64,000 nt of DNA from NCBI GenBank assembly GCA_914767715.1, contig OU612075.1, positions 6,634,001-6,698,000 on the forward strand. Reading direction: 5' to 3'. Origin of the DNA: Membranipora membranacea. Taxonomy: Eukaryota; Bryozoa; Gymnolaemata; Cheilostomatida; Membraniporidae. The notes beneath the pieces were generated by a model. It was not told the origin of the DNA. It saw only the letters and a program-made list of their open reading frames with translations, and searched no databases. Position numbers and translations under genes: made by a program. Below are positions 14,001-26,000 of the stretch, one piece after another. Numbering within the stretch: position 1 is the first letter of the stretch; each line of letters starts with the position of its first letter.

Positions 14001-17000
14001 GTACTGTTCATTAGCTTATCCACATTGCAGATTTTATAAATGAAGTGGCACTTATTAACTGCTTGGATAAAAATTAGTTTTGATACTTGAGTTAGGCGGG
14101 AGCTGACATAGGGCTGCAGCAATCAGTTCTTTTTTATTACACATCATCATTATCAGTTTCATCGGGCAGAACCTTTAATTTAGCTGACCGAACACATAAG
14201 TTCAAAAACTTTGCGTCATTCATGAATTTTTCTTTTTAAAAATCCATCGTTGCTCTCTTTGAAAAATTCTAAAACCTAAATCTAATAGTATACCTCAGAG
14301 TTATAAAAATGAAAGTTTTCTGCATTATGGAAATTAGTTGAGCAAAATGAAGTGTAGGGTTATCCCCGAAATAGTGATAATGTTGGAATAAAAAAGAAAA
14401 TCACAGAAGCAAACGAAAAAATTAGAAGAACTGGAACTGAAAACCAAAACCAGGGTTTGCATTTGGTGAATACAATATCTAACTTTAATGAGTCTACCCC
14501 ATCCCTATGACTGGAGTGGAATCTACACATCATTTATATATAAGATATAATGAAATTCTACTCAAGTATGATTGAGATCTCCCAGCCAGCTTCATACCCG
14601 CTGAGATTAGATAATTAACAAGTTGATGTCCGATTTCAATCTGATGTATATAAAAATTAGTCGCTTCAATAATTAAAGCAGTTCGTAAAGCTGCTGCCGT
14701 GGAACGCTGCCAATGCTGCCAAAGATCAAGAGTATTACAAGAATAGCTTTAATATAGGCAATCTAACACACACTCTTCAATCACCTGTTGGATATAGACA
14801 GCGCTGCCGCCGGACAAATAGACAGCAATTTATAGGTCACCAGACAGACTGAACTGGTCATATTGAATAAAACTGCATGCAGGTCTGCGGATCGAAGAAA
14901 AGCGCTTTCTGTTGAGATTATCATACTTCCGCCATTTAATCACTAGTACAGAAAAAGGACGTCATATTTTCTCAAGCTACACTTACATAAGTCAAGACTA
15001 TTGGAATATCTTCATGAGCTACAGGTTTCAACTTCCTACTCATCTTCTTCTAACTTTGGAATAAAATCTTTGAGTGCCTGCAATTTTGAACAAAAAAAAT
15101 TTCTAAAAGTTTCCAAATTATTTTTTACAAAAAATGATCCATTCTCTTTGCTGAGCGAACATCTTTTAGAATTGGAAGATAACAGTGTGAAACGCGAACT
15201 TATAAAATCTTTCAATTTGGTTGACACGTTTATTTTAAAACAACACCTAACTGAAAAATTGTGCACTAAAGAACTTGAGATTTGAGGATTGAGCAAACAT
15301 CCACATAACAAGAAGAAATAAATATTTACTGTCTGCTAGCTAGTGCTCATTATTCAAATCTCAGCTTGTCCACTCTAAACTTCACTGCTTATTTCAAATT
15401 ATTGATCTGCGTATAGCTGCATCGTAATAATCTTGAAGAACCCATTTAAACAGAAAAGCTCTAACATTCTACATTAATTATTCTAGGACAGTAACATAGG
15501 AAATATATCTCTTTGTTCTGAGGCTTTCAGGCACTCATTTGTTTAGATATCTTTGCTTTGGTCACTGGCTGCCATTGCTAATTATAGCGCGGCAGCAGCA
15601 TATTGAGTAAAATTTAAAATAAAAGATTTAATCTGCTGCCATATTCGACAGCGAGCGATGCTGTTTGGTGTGGTAGCTTCAAAATACAAGACAGTTACTT
15701 TATTCTCCGTTAGATTGGTAGCTACAAAATATTAGACAGTTTCTTTATTTGCTGTTAGACCAAGGATCTAGACGCACAGGTGTAAAAGCGTAGTTCTAAT
15801 CTTCATCAAACTCTCCGTCTGCGGTGAACAAACACTTTGCTGCCACAAGCTATTAACTTTAACTCCAAACTTGTTGGTGTGAAGCTGCCTCTTATGCCTT
15901 GTTGACTTTGATGATTGGACCTTGACACCAACTTGGATTTTGACACGGTAGCCTTGTCTGCAAAGGTTAAACTTCACATCTACCTATACCTATTCTGACG
16001 AAGGAGTAACTGACTTGGATTAGACTTCTCGATCTCCCTCTTGTGGGTATGGCGGGGATTTCGGCAGCACTATTCCAAGCATTCCGGACGGCATCGCTGC
16101 TTAACTACGCCGGCAGCAATGGTAGAGATGGGCATCCCATCGCCAGAGACAACCAGTCCATCTCCATGTCCATAGTATGTATACTTTCATCAAAAATCTT
16201 TCATTCAACCACAAGTTGGTTTTTTAGATTTTTAGATATTTAGATACGTGCGTGTTATCAAAGTAAACTTTTTATGAAGTAGCAAATTTAGCATGGGAGG
16301 ATTTCACATGGAAAATCAAGGGGCTGGAATTCTCTGGCTCAAAAACAAACTATTGCCTGGTCATAACACTCTGTTTGACGAAACATAGGAGAAATGCATT
16401 GTCATCAGTCGCTGCTGCTTCAAAGTTGCCAGATCCGATATTGGAAATGTAGAAAAATAAACACTAGGAACGTATAAATGCAGTGAATAGACATCAACTT
16501 CAACTAAAAAGGTATTGAACCCTGAAAACTTTAGTCAGGAGTCGAATATCAGATGATTCTATCTAACCAGGGAGTCATGACCTGAAGGGCTGCAGGCTAT
16601 ATTTAAATTTAATAAATAGAGATTTTGTTCACAGGCTTCATAAAAAGTTTACTCTGAGTTTCGAACTACTCAATTAATTTAGACGGTTTATATATGGAGC
16701 TTGTAAGTGAGTCATCCAAACACACTCCATAAAGTTTGACGAGGAAAGTGTTCTCATAATTTATTACAGCGTTTAGTAAATTTTTGATCAAGTTAAGAAA
16801 ATTGGTTAGAGAAAACAAAATCACTGAATACCGATGGGTACAATAGCAAGCGGGAAGCCCAAAGATATGTGCAAAGAAATCAACAAGCCTGGTTTGCTTC
16901 TGGCTTCAAGTAGAGTCTGTTGCTTCAAGGGTGTTCAACCCATTATAGACTTCATTTATCAGGTCTATGGTTCAACTTCTCAGTGAAGAACAACAGCCAA

Positions 17001-20000
17001 ACTGCTCAAAGAATTCAGAATTAAATGTGAAGTTGCTGAATGGTTTTTGGCATCCTCCTTAATAACCTCTGGCAGCTTCTGTTATAGTTGAAGCAGGATA
17101 TTAGCAAATAGTCTCAATGGGCAAAAATCGCATAAATAATGTATATTTTTGGATAATTATTCATGTATATTAGTTTATACTTGAGGGAGACATATAATAG
17201 TTTTCTTGATTGCTGCAACAGTCATATCCCACAATGCAGCAGATTTTCCTCGGCCTACACAATGAAATACCTCTCAAATTTTTGTCTCACTCAGATTTCT
17301 CCTAGCTTGTCGCTTATCAGTTAAAGGTAATTTTTAGCTAGGGGTTGGTAGCAATTCCTTGGTTTGAGCAGCTATTTTCAGTCTCAAATATTTCCATGTC
17401 AAAGGGACAAAGTTTGGTTAAACGTGCCGCCCAAAGTATCTGAATTCTGAGCTAATACTTAAGAGGGTAGGAGCAAGGCGTAAGTGTACAAGGAGGACCC
17501 TCGGGAGAGGTGCAAGACGTTGTTTGGGGGGGGTTAAACTTTGCCAAGGATTAGAGTCTTTATCCCTCTTTTGTGTGGACGACAAATTGAAGTTACTTGA
17601 CTATACTGCCTATACTGCCTAGACTGCCTAGACTGCCTAGACTGCCTAGACTGCCTAGACTGCCTAGACTGCCTAGACTGCCTAGACTGCCTAGACTGCC
17701 TAGACTGCCTAGACTGCCTAGACTGCCTAGACTGCCTATACTTGACTATACTGCATAGAATGCCCCACACCACACTGATTCTTGTACTGCTACTGTATAG
17801 TTGCAGAGATTGAATAGCCAACACTCAAAGGACTGCATGAATATACACATCATGATAATATATTCTAGAATCTCATCTATACTGTGTGATTTTCGATATT
17901 CATTAGTCATAGCATTGAATCGTTCAACAAAAAAATGGAAGCTCTTCTACAATTTTAATTATAGTTTAGAAAATAATACCCTGAGCAGTCGTTGGTCTTT
18001 CTCGTGTTTCTAAACCTGAAACATGATATTCAATAAAAGTTTAAGTTTCAGTCTCGTGGGCCTATTGAGCAGTAAACTTCACAAACCATGGCTCGTGGGA
18101 AATAGTGTTGGCAATGATTTAAATACACAACAAGAAATCATGGCGCAAGGTCAAAACGCGATCCACAATATTCATCTATGAACTGTATCTGACAGGGGCG
18201 TATTGTTATACTTCAGAACCCAGGGGATGCTCTGACATTGAGGCATTAATTCTTAGATAATCAAGGTGTTAGGGGGTACAATTATCAATCTCCACCCCTC
18301 CTTAACTCCTTGATCTGAGTATGACATACATGTCAGTCGAAGAAGCCAAATTTTAATAAAAATTCATGATACACTCCTGTGTAGTACGTAAAGAACCTAC
18401 ATAACATGTAGAGCATATGCAGGTCGCAGATGCTCGTTATAAGTAATTATGTAGATCACCTGTTTGGCAGTTTTATGGCGATGCAGCCAGTCTTCTATTT
18501 CTGACACTCTCGCAACATGTAATAACATATATTTAGCTCGAGACCTCGAAACCATGTATTAAATTATTATAAAAATAAATAAAAAACTATCATCACTTCA
18601 TGATAATTATTCAGCAGATTGCAGTTAGCCAATGAGTTGGCTCTTGCCTACCCCGCAGCCAATCAGATCAGAGCCAACATATTGTCACACATCATGTTGA
18701 TTGATTACTCGTAGTGATCTCTCAGGAATTATGTTCCCAATAATATGTGTTGTTTCGACATTTATTATTTCTTTCATACAAGTAGCTATGGGTGTGATGC
18801 ATTTGAAGATACAAATGATTCACCAATATTTATTTACAAATTTTATGGTTATCTGGTTATAAATCATGTGAAAAGGTATATAAAAATCCCCCCCAACTCT
18901 TTGATGCAATTTGGTATGGTTGCCTTTTCAATGTAATGAGTAGCTTGTGGGTTACACAAAAATATGCGGCTTCAATGTAGAATATTGTTAGGATGAAGAT
19001 GGAGTCAAATAAATGATTCTGTTAAGACAATGAATTGGTTTTAACAGATATGCAGCTCTCAGAACACAATCAACTGCAAATTGACAAAATTTTTCTCAAT
19101 GGCAGTTTCATCAACTCTAGTTCAGGATTTGGTGTGACATGCCTTATCATCTATATAAAAAATATTCTGCTCTAACTGAACTCAGAACTTCCGTATGATC
19201 TGCGCATAAACTATAAGTTATATTGGCGTTCTGTTGTGTAGAATAAATGGCTGAACAAAATGTTATAGTAAACCTAATATACACACACTGCTGTCATAAT
19301 ATTATTGCTAAATTAAACTCCGAACATAAATACAGTGTTGTTGTTTTAAGTCTTATCAGACCTCCTTGTTGCCTTCGCCCACGTAATGTCAAGTTTTCCT
19401 TATTGCTGCCGGCTGCCAATATCGAATGCTAGCACTGTTATATAGCGGTTATAAACTAACGATGGACAGCATTGCATAATTTAATATGTTGATATGATAT
19501 ATGAACACTGAATGTGATATCTATCTTCATTTGTTAACAGCCTCAAGGGCTATATCAAAATCAAAAAAAATTACAGCAACTTTTTGGTGACAGCCCTTAT
19601 TTTAATAGACTCCTGACAATGTTGGGTGGCCTCCTTTTTTTTGGTTAAGACTATGGACGGGTATTGCTTCTTAGTGTTGGGATTTAAACTTTGGAGTTCC
19701 ATGTTCGAAGTTTGGTATGGGGGTGTGGTTCTTGGTAAGAGAAGCACAGTATGAAGATGGGGGAGGGGTTCGGGCCGCCAGGTAGGGCAAGAGCTTGGGT
19801 CTCAAACTATCATTCATAGATTTTGGCCTTCATTCAGAGACTTGACTTGTTTAACAATTTTGAGTGTTGAAATTAAATAACTCGTTATGGGCTGTTGTCT
19901 TCTCTTGCTTGCTTTAATTCTTATCATAATGAATGGTCTGCCCTCTTCCTACATCTTTCAATCTTCAAAGAGGGTCTTAATTATTGATCATCAGCTATGT

Positions 20001-23000
20001 AGTCATGTCAGGGGAATTAACGTCATTGTGTATCAAGGTGCATGTACTGAAACAGTGCTGCAACATCTGTTCTATTTTGGAGGGCGTTTGATGTCCAACA
20101 ATGGTGAGAAAATGCAGTACATGGGAAAACGCATGCAATTTTGTTATGACCCTGGTTATCTAAATATAGGGCTATGAGATCATTGATTTTTTTTTCAAAA
20201 TTTATTTATAGCCAGATAATAAACCTATACTGCCCATCATGGTACAGTGAATTGCTCCATGTCATCATGTCAAGAATATTAATTAAAACCATATAACAAA
20301 TATCAAACAGTGTTCATCAAGTGTTTACTCGGTTTTGCTCTGTTTCTCCTTAATTATTCTTGATTACTCGCCTGAAGAATTATTGCTGCCGCTGCCGCCT
20401 GAGTTGCTCCTAATTGAAAACGATGCAGCACTATCAACAGTAACTCATATTAGAACTAGTCGGCTGATAGATAGCAGAGTGTCAGGCTGTCAAACTACCA
20501 GTCAGGCTGTCATACTACCATGTAACCTGTCACGGCAAGCACCTGTTAAAGAGTTGCCAGCAAGCACCTGTTAAAGAGTACCTTACTTTTCAAATTTTTG
20601 GCATCTGTTGCCATTTGCTCACGTTGGATAGTGTTAGGATGAAAGAGAGTGTCACATTTTGTAGTGGTTCAAATCTTGTGAGTACTCCAAAGCATGTGTT
20701 TCCTTTGGTTCATTGCGGAAGATGCGGCATGATCTCACACTTTTAAATGGTCTCCATTCACACTTATTGCGTATCATGTTTATGAGGTGTTAAAAGTACT
20801 GAGTTACAATCACCAAAGGTGAAGGACATGGTACTGTCACTCTGGGAGTAGGAACTGTCAACAACCGAAGATGGCACCTGCTATTCAATACCGATCAAGC
20901 ACTCAGGCTCATTGGTTTCATCACGTTGGGCTGTAAGACTCTTGCTCTCGTACCTTTAGAGGATGGATAAGTCTGTAACATTATCTGTTGATTTTCTCTT
21001 GCAGTTGAGTAACAGTAATGGTAACCTGAACGACCTCGGAGTAACTTACAATAGTCAGTACCGTCAGCACAGGGGACCTATAGAGTTTCTACGCAACAAA
21101 CTCCCTTGCCTAAGAAGTCGAAACGACAATGACATTGACGTGAATAACTTTATAGATCCGGAAGTGACAATTATACGAGAGGATGGCGACAACCTATCAG
21201 ACTTTTCGACGGGTAGACACAAGTCACATAGGAAGAAGTCGTCATCACCCTGCCAGCCCTGCGAACTCTGGTTCGAGCCTGCCGGACGTACGTCGTACTG
21301 GTGGAACTTTGTAGTGTGCTGCGCTGTGCTATACAACTACTGGATTATAATTTATCGACACGCCTTTGATGAAATCAACAATTCAACGATGAAAAGATGG
21401 TTTATTTTAGACTATTCCATGGACCTTATATACTTGTTAGATATCTGTAAAGGGTTCAGAACTGCGTTCTTGGAAGAAGGAGTTCTTCAAACGAACACTG
21501 TCAAGATGAGAGTTCATTACATGAATTCTATGCTGTTTTATATAGACTGCTTGTGTATGCTGCCCCTAGACTTTCTATATCTAAGTATAGGATTTAAGTC
21601 ACTGCTCCGATGCTTCCGTCTTATAAAAATATACAAACTCTGGAAGTTCCTAGACCAGACGGAGCGTCACACTAACTATCCTAACCTTATTAGGACGGTG
21701 TCTATGCTACATTATCTTCTCATGATCTTTCATTGGAATGCTAGCCTCTTCTATACCGTCATGGCAGAGAGCTCGGCTTTTCAGAACGAGAACTTCGACA
21801 AAAAGACTTCATCAGGTTAGTTAATTCAAAGCTGCTACTGGCAAACTAATATTATTCTATTGAGGTAAAATAATAGTATAATAGGGGCAGGTAAAGTTTA
21901 TCATTTTGAAAGATATCTAGGGTGAATTTCTGTACATTGAACCCTCAGAATTAATCCTGTTCAATGTAGTTCTTAGTGAGTTTTGGTTCCAGTGCATTTT
22001 GAGTTCAGATTGGGTTCTGATAAATGGGAATTATGTCCATGAAAACTAGTTTATGAGTCGGGCAGGAGGAAAAGTTTGACATCTCACATGGGCTTGAAAA
22101 AGCGAAATTTTTGGCTTGTTCGCATCAACTGATTTCACACCGGGCAAGCTGTAAAGGACCCAGTAAAAAGAAGCAATATGTGTGAAATGATGTAAGCGAA
22201 ACTTTATAGCCTTGTCACGCAGCCACATATTTTGTTTCTCTGGGATAAAATTATAATAAAGACTAAAACAAAAAAAGCTGGGTGCATGACAAGGCTAAAA
22301 ACTTAGCTCTGTTGCAAAGGGAAGGGGCAGAAGCTATTAGATAGGTTTTGCTTCATGCTACCTCAGTTTTTCATCAATGCCGAATGACTTGATGTAGATA
22401 GATTGCTAAGCTACTGGAGTAGATATCTCGCTCGAGTCAGGATATGTGTGACCAGAAGTCATGATGCTAAATCTTACAACCATTCTCGACTCTAGTTCAT
22501 GTTTAAAGTTGTTAGGCTGTTGTCCGTTAAGGTGCACTTACACTATAGATTTCCCGTCAGATTTTCCATCAGGTTTTCCGACAGATAATCCGTCAGGTTT
22601 TCTGTCAGATTTTTTGTCAGACTTTCTGTCAGATTTTCTGCCGGGTTTTTTGGTCAGATTTTGGATTATATTTAAGCTATCACTGGGAGTAACCCTGATA
22701 TCTGGATTTTGTGACACTACCACAAAACGCAGATTTTGTTGCTTCCAACAATGCTTATATAAACTGAACAAAAAATCTAAGGGATAACTCCATAGACAAA
22801 ACACTATGTCTATTGATATCTCTGTCAGGTTGATATTCCTCAAAGATTTGCAGTGCTGGTAGGTAAGGAAGATGCTCAAAGATGAGTGCCCTATGAAATT
22901 TGTTCCGGACATCAAAAGCTTTCCATTGCTACTATCATGTAATTGTATCAGGAAGTATCAGTCACGTCATCTGTTGCAAGTTGTTGCTGGAATTCCCCAG

Positions 23001-26000
23001 ATAATTTGATCAAATCATGACAATTAAAAGTTCGTCAAAGATAGAGTTCACGAAATGCCCTTTTAGCTCAAAAAATCTGTCTACAACTACAACAGCTAAG
23101 ATTTTGTAAAAGCGCATAAGATTTTTCTAGAAAGAAACATGCCTATTTGTGAGCGGCCAAAATTCTTGGCCCTGAATGTTTTCTCTACAATGGCCGTTGC
23201 AAAAGATCTCTCACCAACATATAGTACATTTTGCTAGCCCTCAATTATAAGGTTTTTGGAAAATGAATTTCAAAACGATGAATGGAAGGGATGACGAAGT
23301 TCAAACTATGAAACCTAGAGTTAGAATTTGTCTATACTACTGTGTTGGCCAACTTGATAATTTGCTGCAGAAGGACTAATGCCAGGTGCTCCAGATATCA
23401 TCAGGACTGCCAACCATTTTTGGGGAAAAGAGATGTTTTTGTTGGGGATTTTTGTGGGAGGCCCACTGCGCCCAGGGAGGGTGCGGGAGGGGCGCCAAAG
23501 GACTTTTTCATAGTTTTCCTTTTGCGTTGAGACCCTAGAATAAAGGGTTCTGTGGTATACCTGAAGTCATATACCAACGAAAAAAACTTATAATACGGTG
23601 ATAATACATAAAAATAGCCATGGCATGAGTTCAAATTTACAAAAGAGTAGAATACCATGACTTTTTAAAAATCAGTAGAATAGAAGGTAGAAGTGGAAAA
23701 AGAGCAAATTTACTCTTAAAAGAGAAGAGTTGGCAGCCCTATCATATACAAAAAATGTTTCAACTGCAATGAGGCGCCTACAGCTAATTCCTTTATTACT
23801 ATGTATAAACAACTGAGTATTTGTCACGGTAACCTGGTCTGCCACATCCATTTCATGTTGCTGAGGATACAAGTCCTCTGATATATATAGTAAATTATGT
23901 AAATATTGTATTATATATTATATGAATTTATATTGAAAATTCATTTCAATGTATAAGACCTCTTCATACAAGCAATATGAAAACGAGAATTTAAAAAGGT
24001 GTCTTCTTCCTAACACTTTTTTCAAGGGCATGCGGCAGTTTCCCACTCACCTGTAAAGTGTGTGTATGTATTTTTTAATTAAAATTTCATGAATTTTTTC
24101 TGATGGATTCTTTGTCTTCACAGTTGGGTTTTGTGAAAGAACAGGTCAAGAAGAGTTAAGACAGTAATGAGAATTTAAAAATATAATTTGTTTCTTACAC
24201 TTTTTTGTCAACATGCGGCTGTTTCCCACTCACCTGTGAAGGAGTGTATGTATTTTTTAATTAACATTTCATGAATTTTTTCTGATCGATTCTTTGTCTT
24301 TACAGTTGGGTTTTGTGAAAGAACAGGTCAAGATGAGTTAAGACAGTAATGAGAATTTAAAAATATAATTTGTTTCTTACACTTTTTTGTCAACATGCGG
24401 CAGTAAGTTTCTGGATGTTAAAAAAAAGTAGGACATCCAGGGCCGTAGTTTTGAAAATATGGTAGGGGAGGCGAGAATCCTTCAGAGCGCAATGTAACAC
24501 CAGCCTCCAAAGATGTATATATATATATGTTGTATATAAAAAGTAGATGGAAGTACCAAATGAGCTGACTCAGACATGGAATACTCAATTATTTCATTTT
24601 TAGACCACTATATTTAACTTTCCAGGGGAGCCATTGCCTCTCTCCCTCCCCTAGATCTACGGGCTTGTATACAACAGTGATTTAAATTCAAGCGCATGGA
24701 TGTAAACAACAGTTCTAAAAAAAAATCTATGATGATAGCTGATTCATGCACTTTTAAGAAGTAAACATGCAACACAATGCCCATGGGATCAAAACAAAAC
24801 CTTTTAAAATTATATCACCATCCATCAACTTATAGCTGATCGACTGATCCACTGCAAACAGTAACAGTCTGAATTAAATAAACTAGTGGTTGATATGTAC
24901 ATTGGATGCACAATAATTTACCAGATGCTGACGATTAAGTCATGTACAGAGTCTATCTATAGTTGACAGCTCTTTTAGAGCAAATGAATACAGCTCTCAT
25001 CAAGGCTTGATAGCTTTTAACAGTTTATCTGCGATGCTCATGGCTTTCCTTGACTTTATCAAAAGTTTTATCAATGTAAACATTCTGTCAGCAGTTGGAA
25101 ATTTGAACTAATTATGCTGTCGAAGTTTAGATCTACTTCTCAGTCCAGCTTCCTCTGGTTCTTCGATTCACAGAAATGACTTAGTATTCAACAGTTCATT
25201 ACAATCATATTAAAATAGCCTTGAGTATTTAATAGTTGTTTATTTGATGGTGTCAAAGAAAAACTGTCAATGCACTTTCATCTGATTAGAAAGTCAAATA
25301 TAACCCGATTGCAGTGTACATATCCTAAAAACCAGAAAATCCCCCTTCCAAAATTCCAGCAGTATGGCATGTACCGTTGCCGTGAAATGTCATCGATCAT
25401 AGACATAGCAGCATTGATGCTCTTTCAATGTCAAGTGTAAACTTTGACATCTCAATGTCAAGTATAAATTTTGACATCCCAATGTCAAGGATACGCTTTG
25501 AGGGCAATCTGACAAAAGTGGTAGCAGCCTCAATTGCTGTTAACTGACCTCTCATGACATCAATAAAACGGTCAACAATATCCTTCATGGAATCGATTGG
25601 GAATTGACCCCATCAAAGCTAATAACCTGCCAGACCATTAGGCCAGGGTGTCTTTTTCCCATCAGCAATTGATTCACTGGGAGTTTTCTGTTATCTGTTT
25701 TCTGTATAAAATATATTATAATAATACAATATATAATAATATTTCATAATATATATAATAAATCAGGAAAAATAATTGTGTTCCACTGAGAACGACCCTA
25801 GAATATCTTTAGGTTGCTGGATTGCGCACATTTTTCAATTAAGTTTGGCTTTCTAAATTAGAAAATCATTCTTGTATGCCAGGTTCCAGCAGCCCCATAT
25901 GGCCCTATACATATACCTATATTGTAGTCTTAGTTCCATGCTGTATACAATGTTTGTTTATGATACTTTCAGTCGGCAAGCTGTACCTGCATTCATTATA

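Larger units (their letters stand above)
9632..16048. other. CNG intron, first part
   Basis: Non-coding apart from repeats: the SINE at 10154, the 81-bp palindrome, the (TAAA)n run, and an 11-bp hairpin around 12697-12730 (GATTGGCTGGT / ACCAGCCAATC). One AT-rich open frame at 15001-15285 has a protein-like composition (acidic and Leu/Lys-rich in its second half) but no recognisable family and no clear splice sites; I treat it as unproven. Confidence 0.4.
16175..21004. other. CNG intron, second part
   Basis: Non-coding. It holds the 9-bp minisatellite, the fold-back fragment at 18625 and two short tandem duplications near 20480-20580 (GTCAGGCTGTCA twice; a 25-bp unit beginning GCAAGCACCTGTTAAAGAGT twice). 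It ends in a strong acceptor (GATTTTCTCTTGCAG). Confidence 0.45.
21816..25972. other. CNG intron between S5 and pore exons
   Basis: Non-coding. Besides the listed repeats, an 18-bp inverted pair (TAGCCTTGTCACGCAGCC near 22208 and its near complement near 22287) flanks an AT-rich spacer. No in-frame mini-exon that would restore a WVYP turret was found by eye. Confidence 0.45.

Noticed and set aside
15001-15285. 94-codon AT-rich plus-strand frame with protein-like second half
   Set aside because: No family recognised, an antisense frame is also open, and no splice sites fit the CNG phases; not enough to call a gene.
17534-17824. Minus-strand frame with RQS repeats
   Set aside because: Produced by the 9-bp minisatellite; no splice sites or conserved sequence outside the array.
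22538-22915. 125-codon minus-strand frame with KSDR/KPDG repeats
   Set aside because: Open because of a 12-bp repeat unit; the non-repeat part has no recognisable protein.
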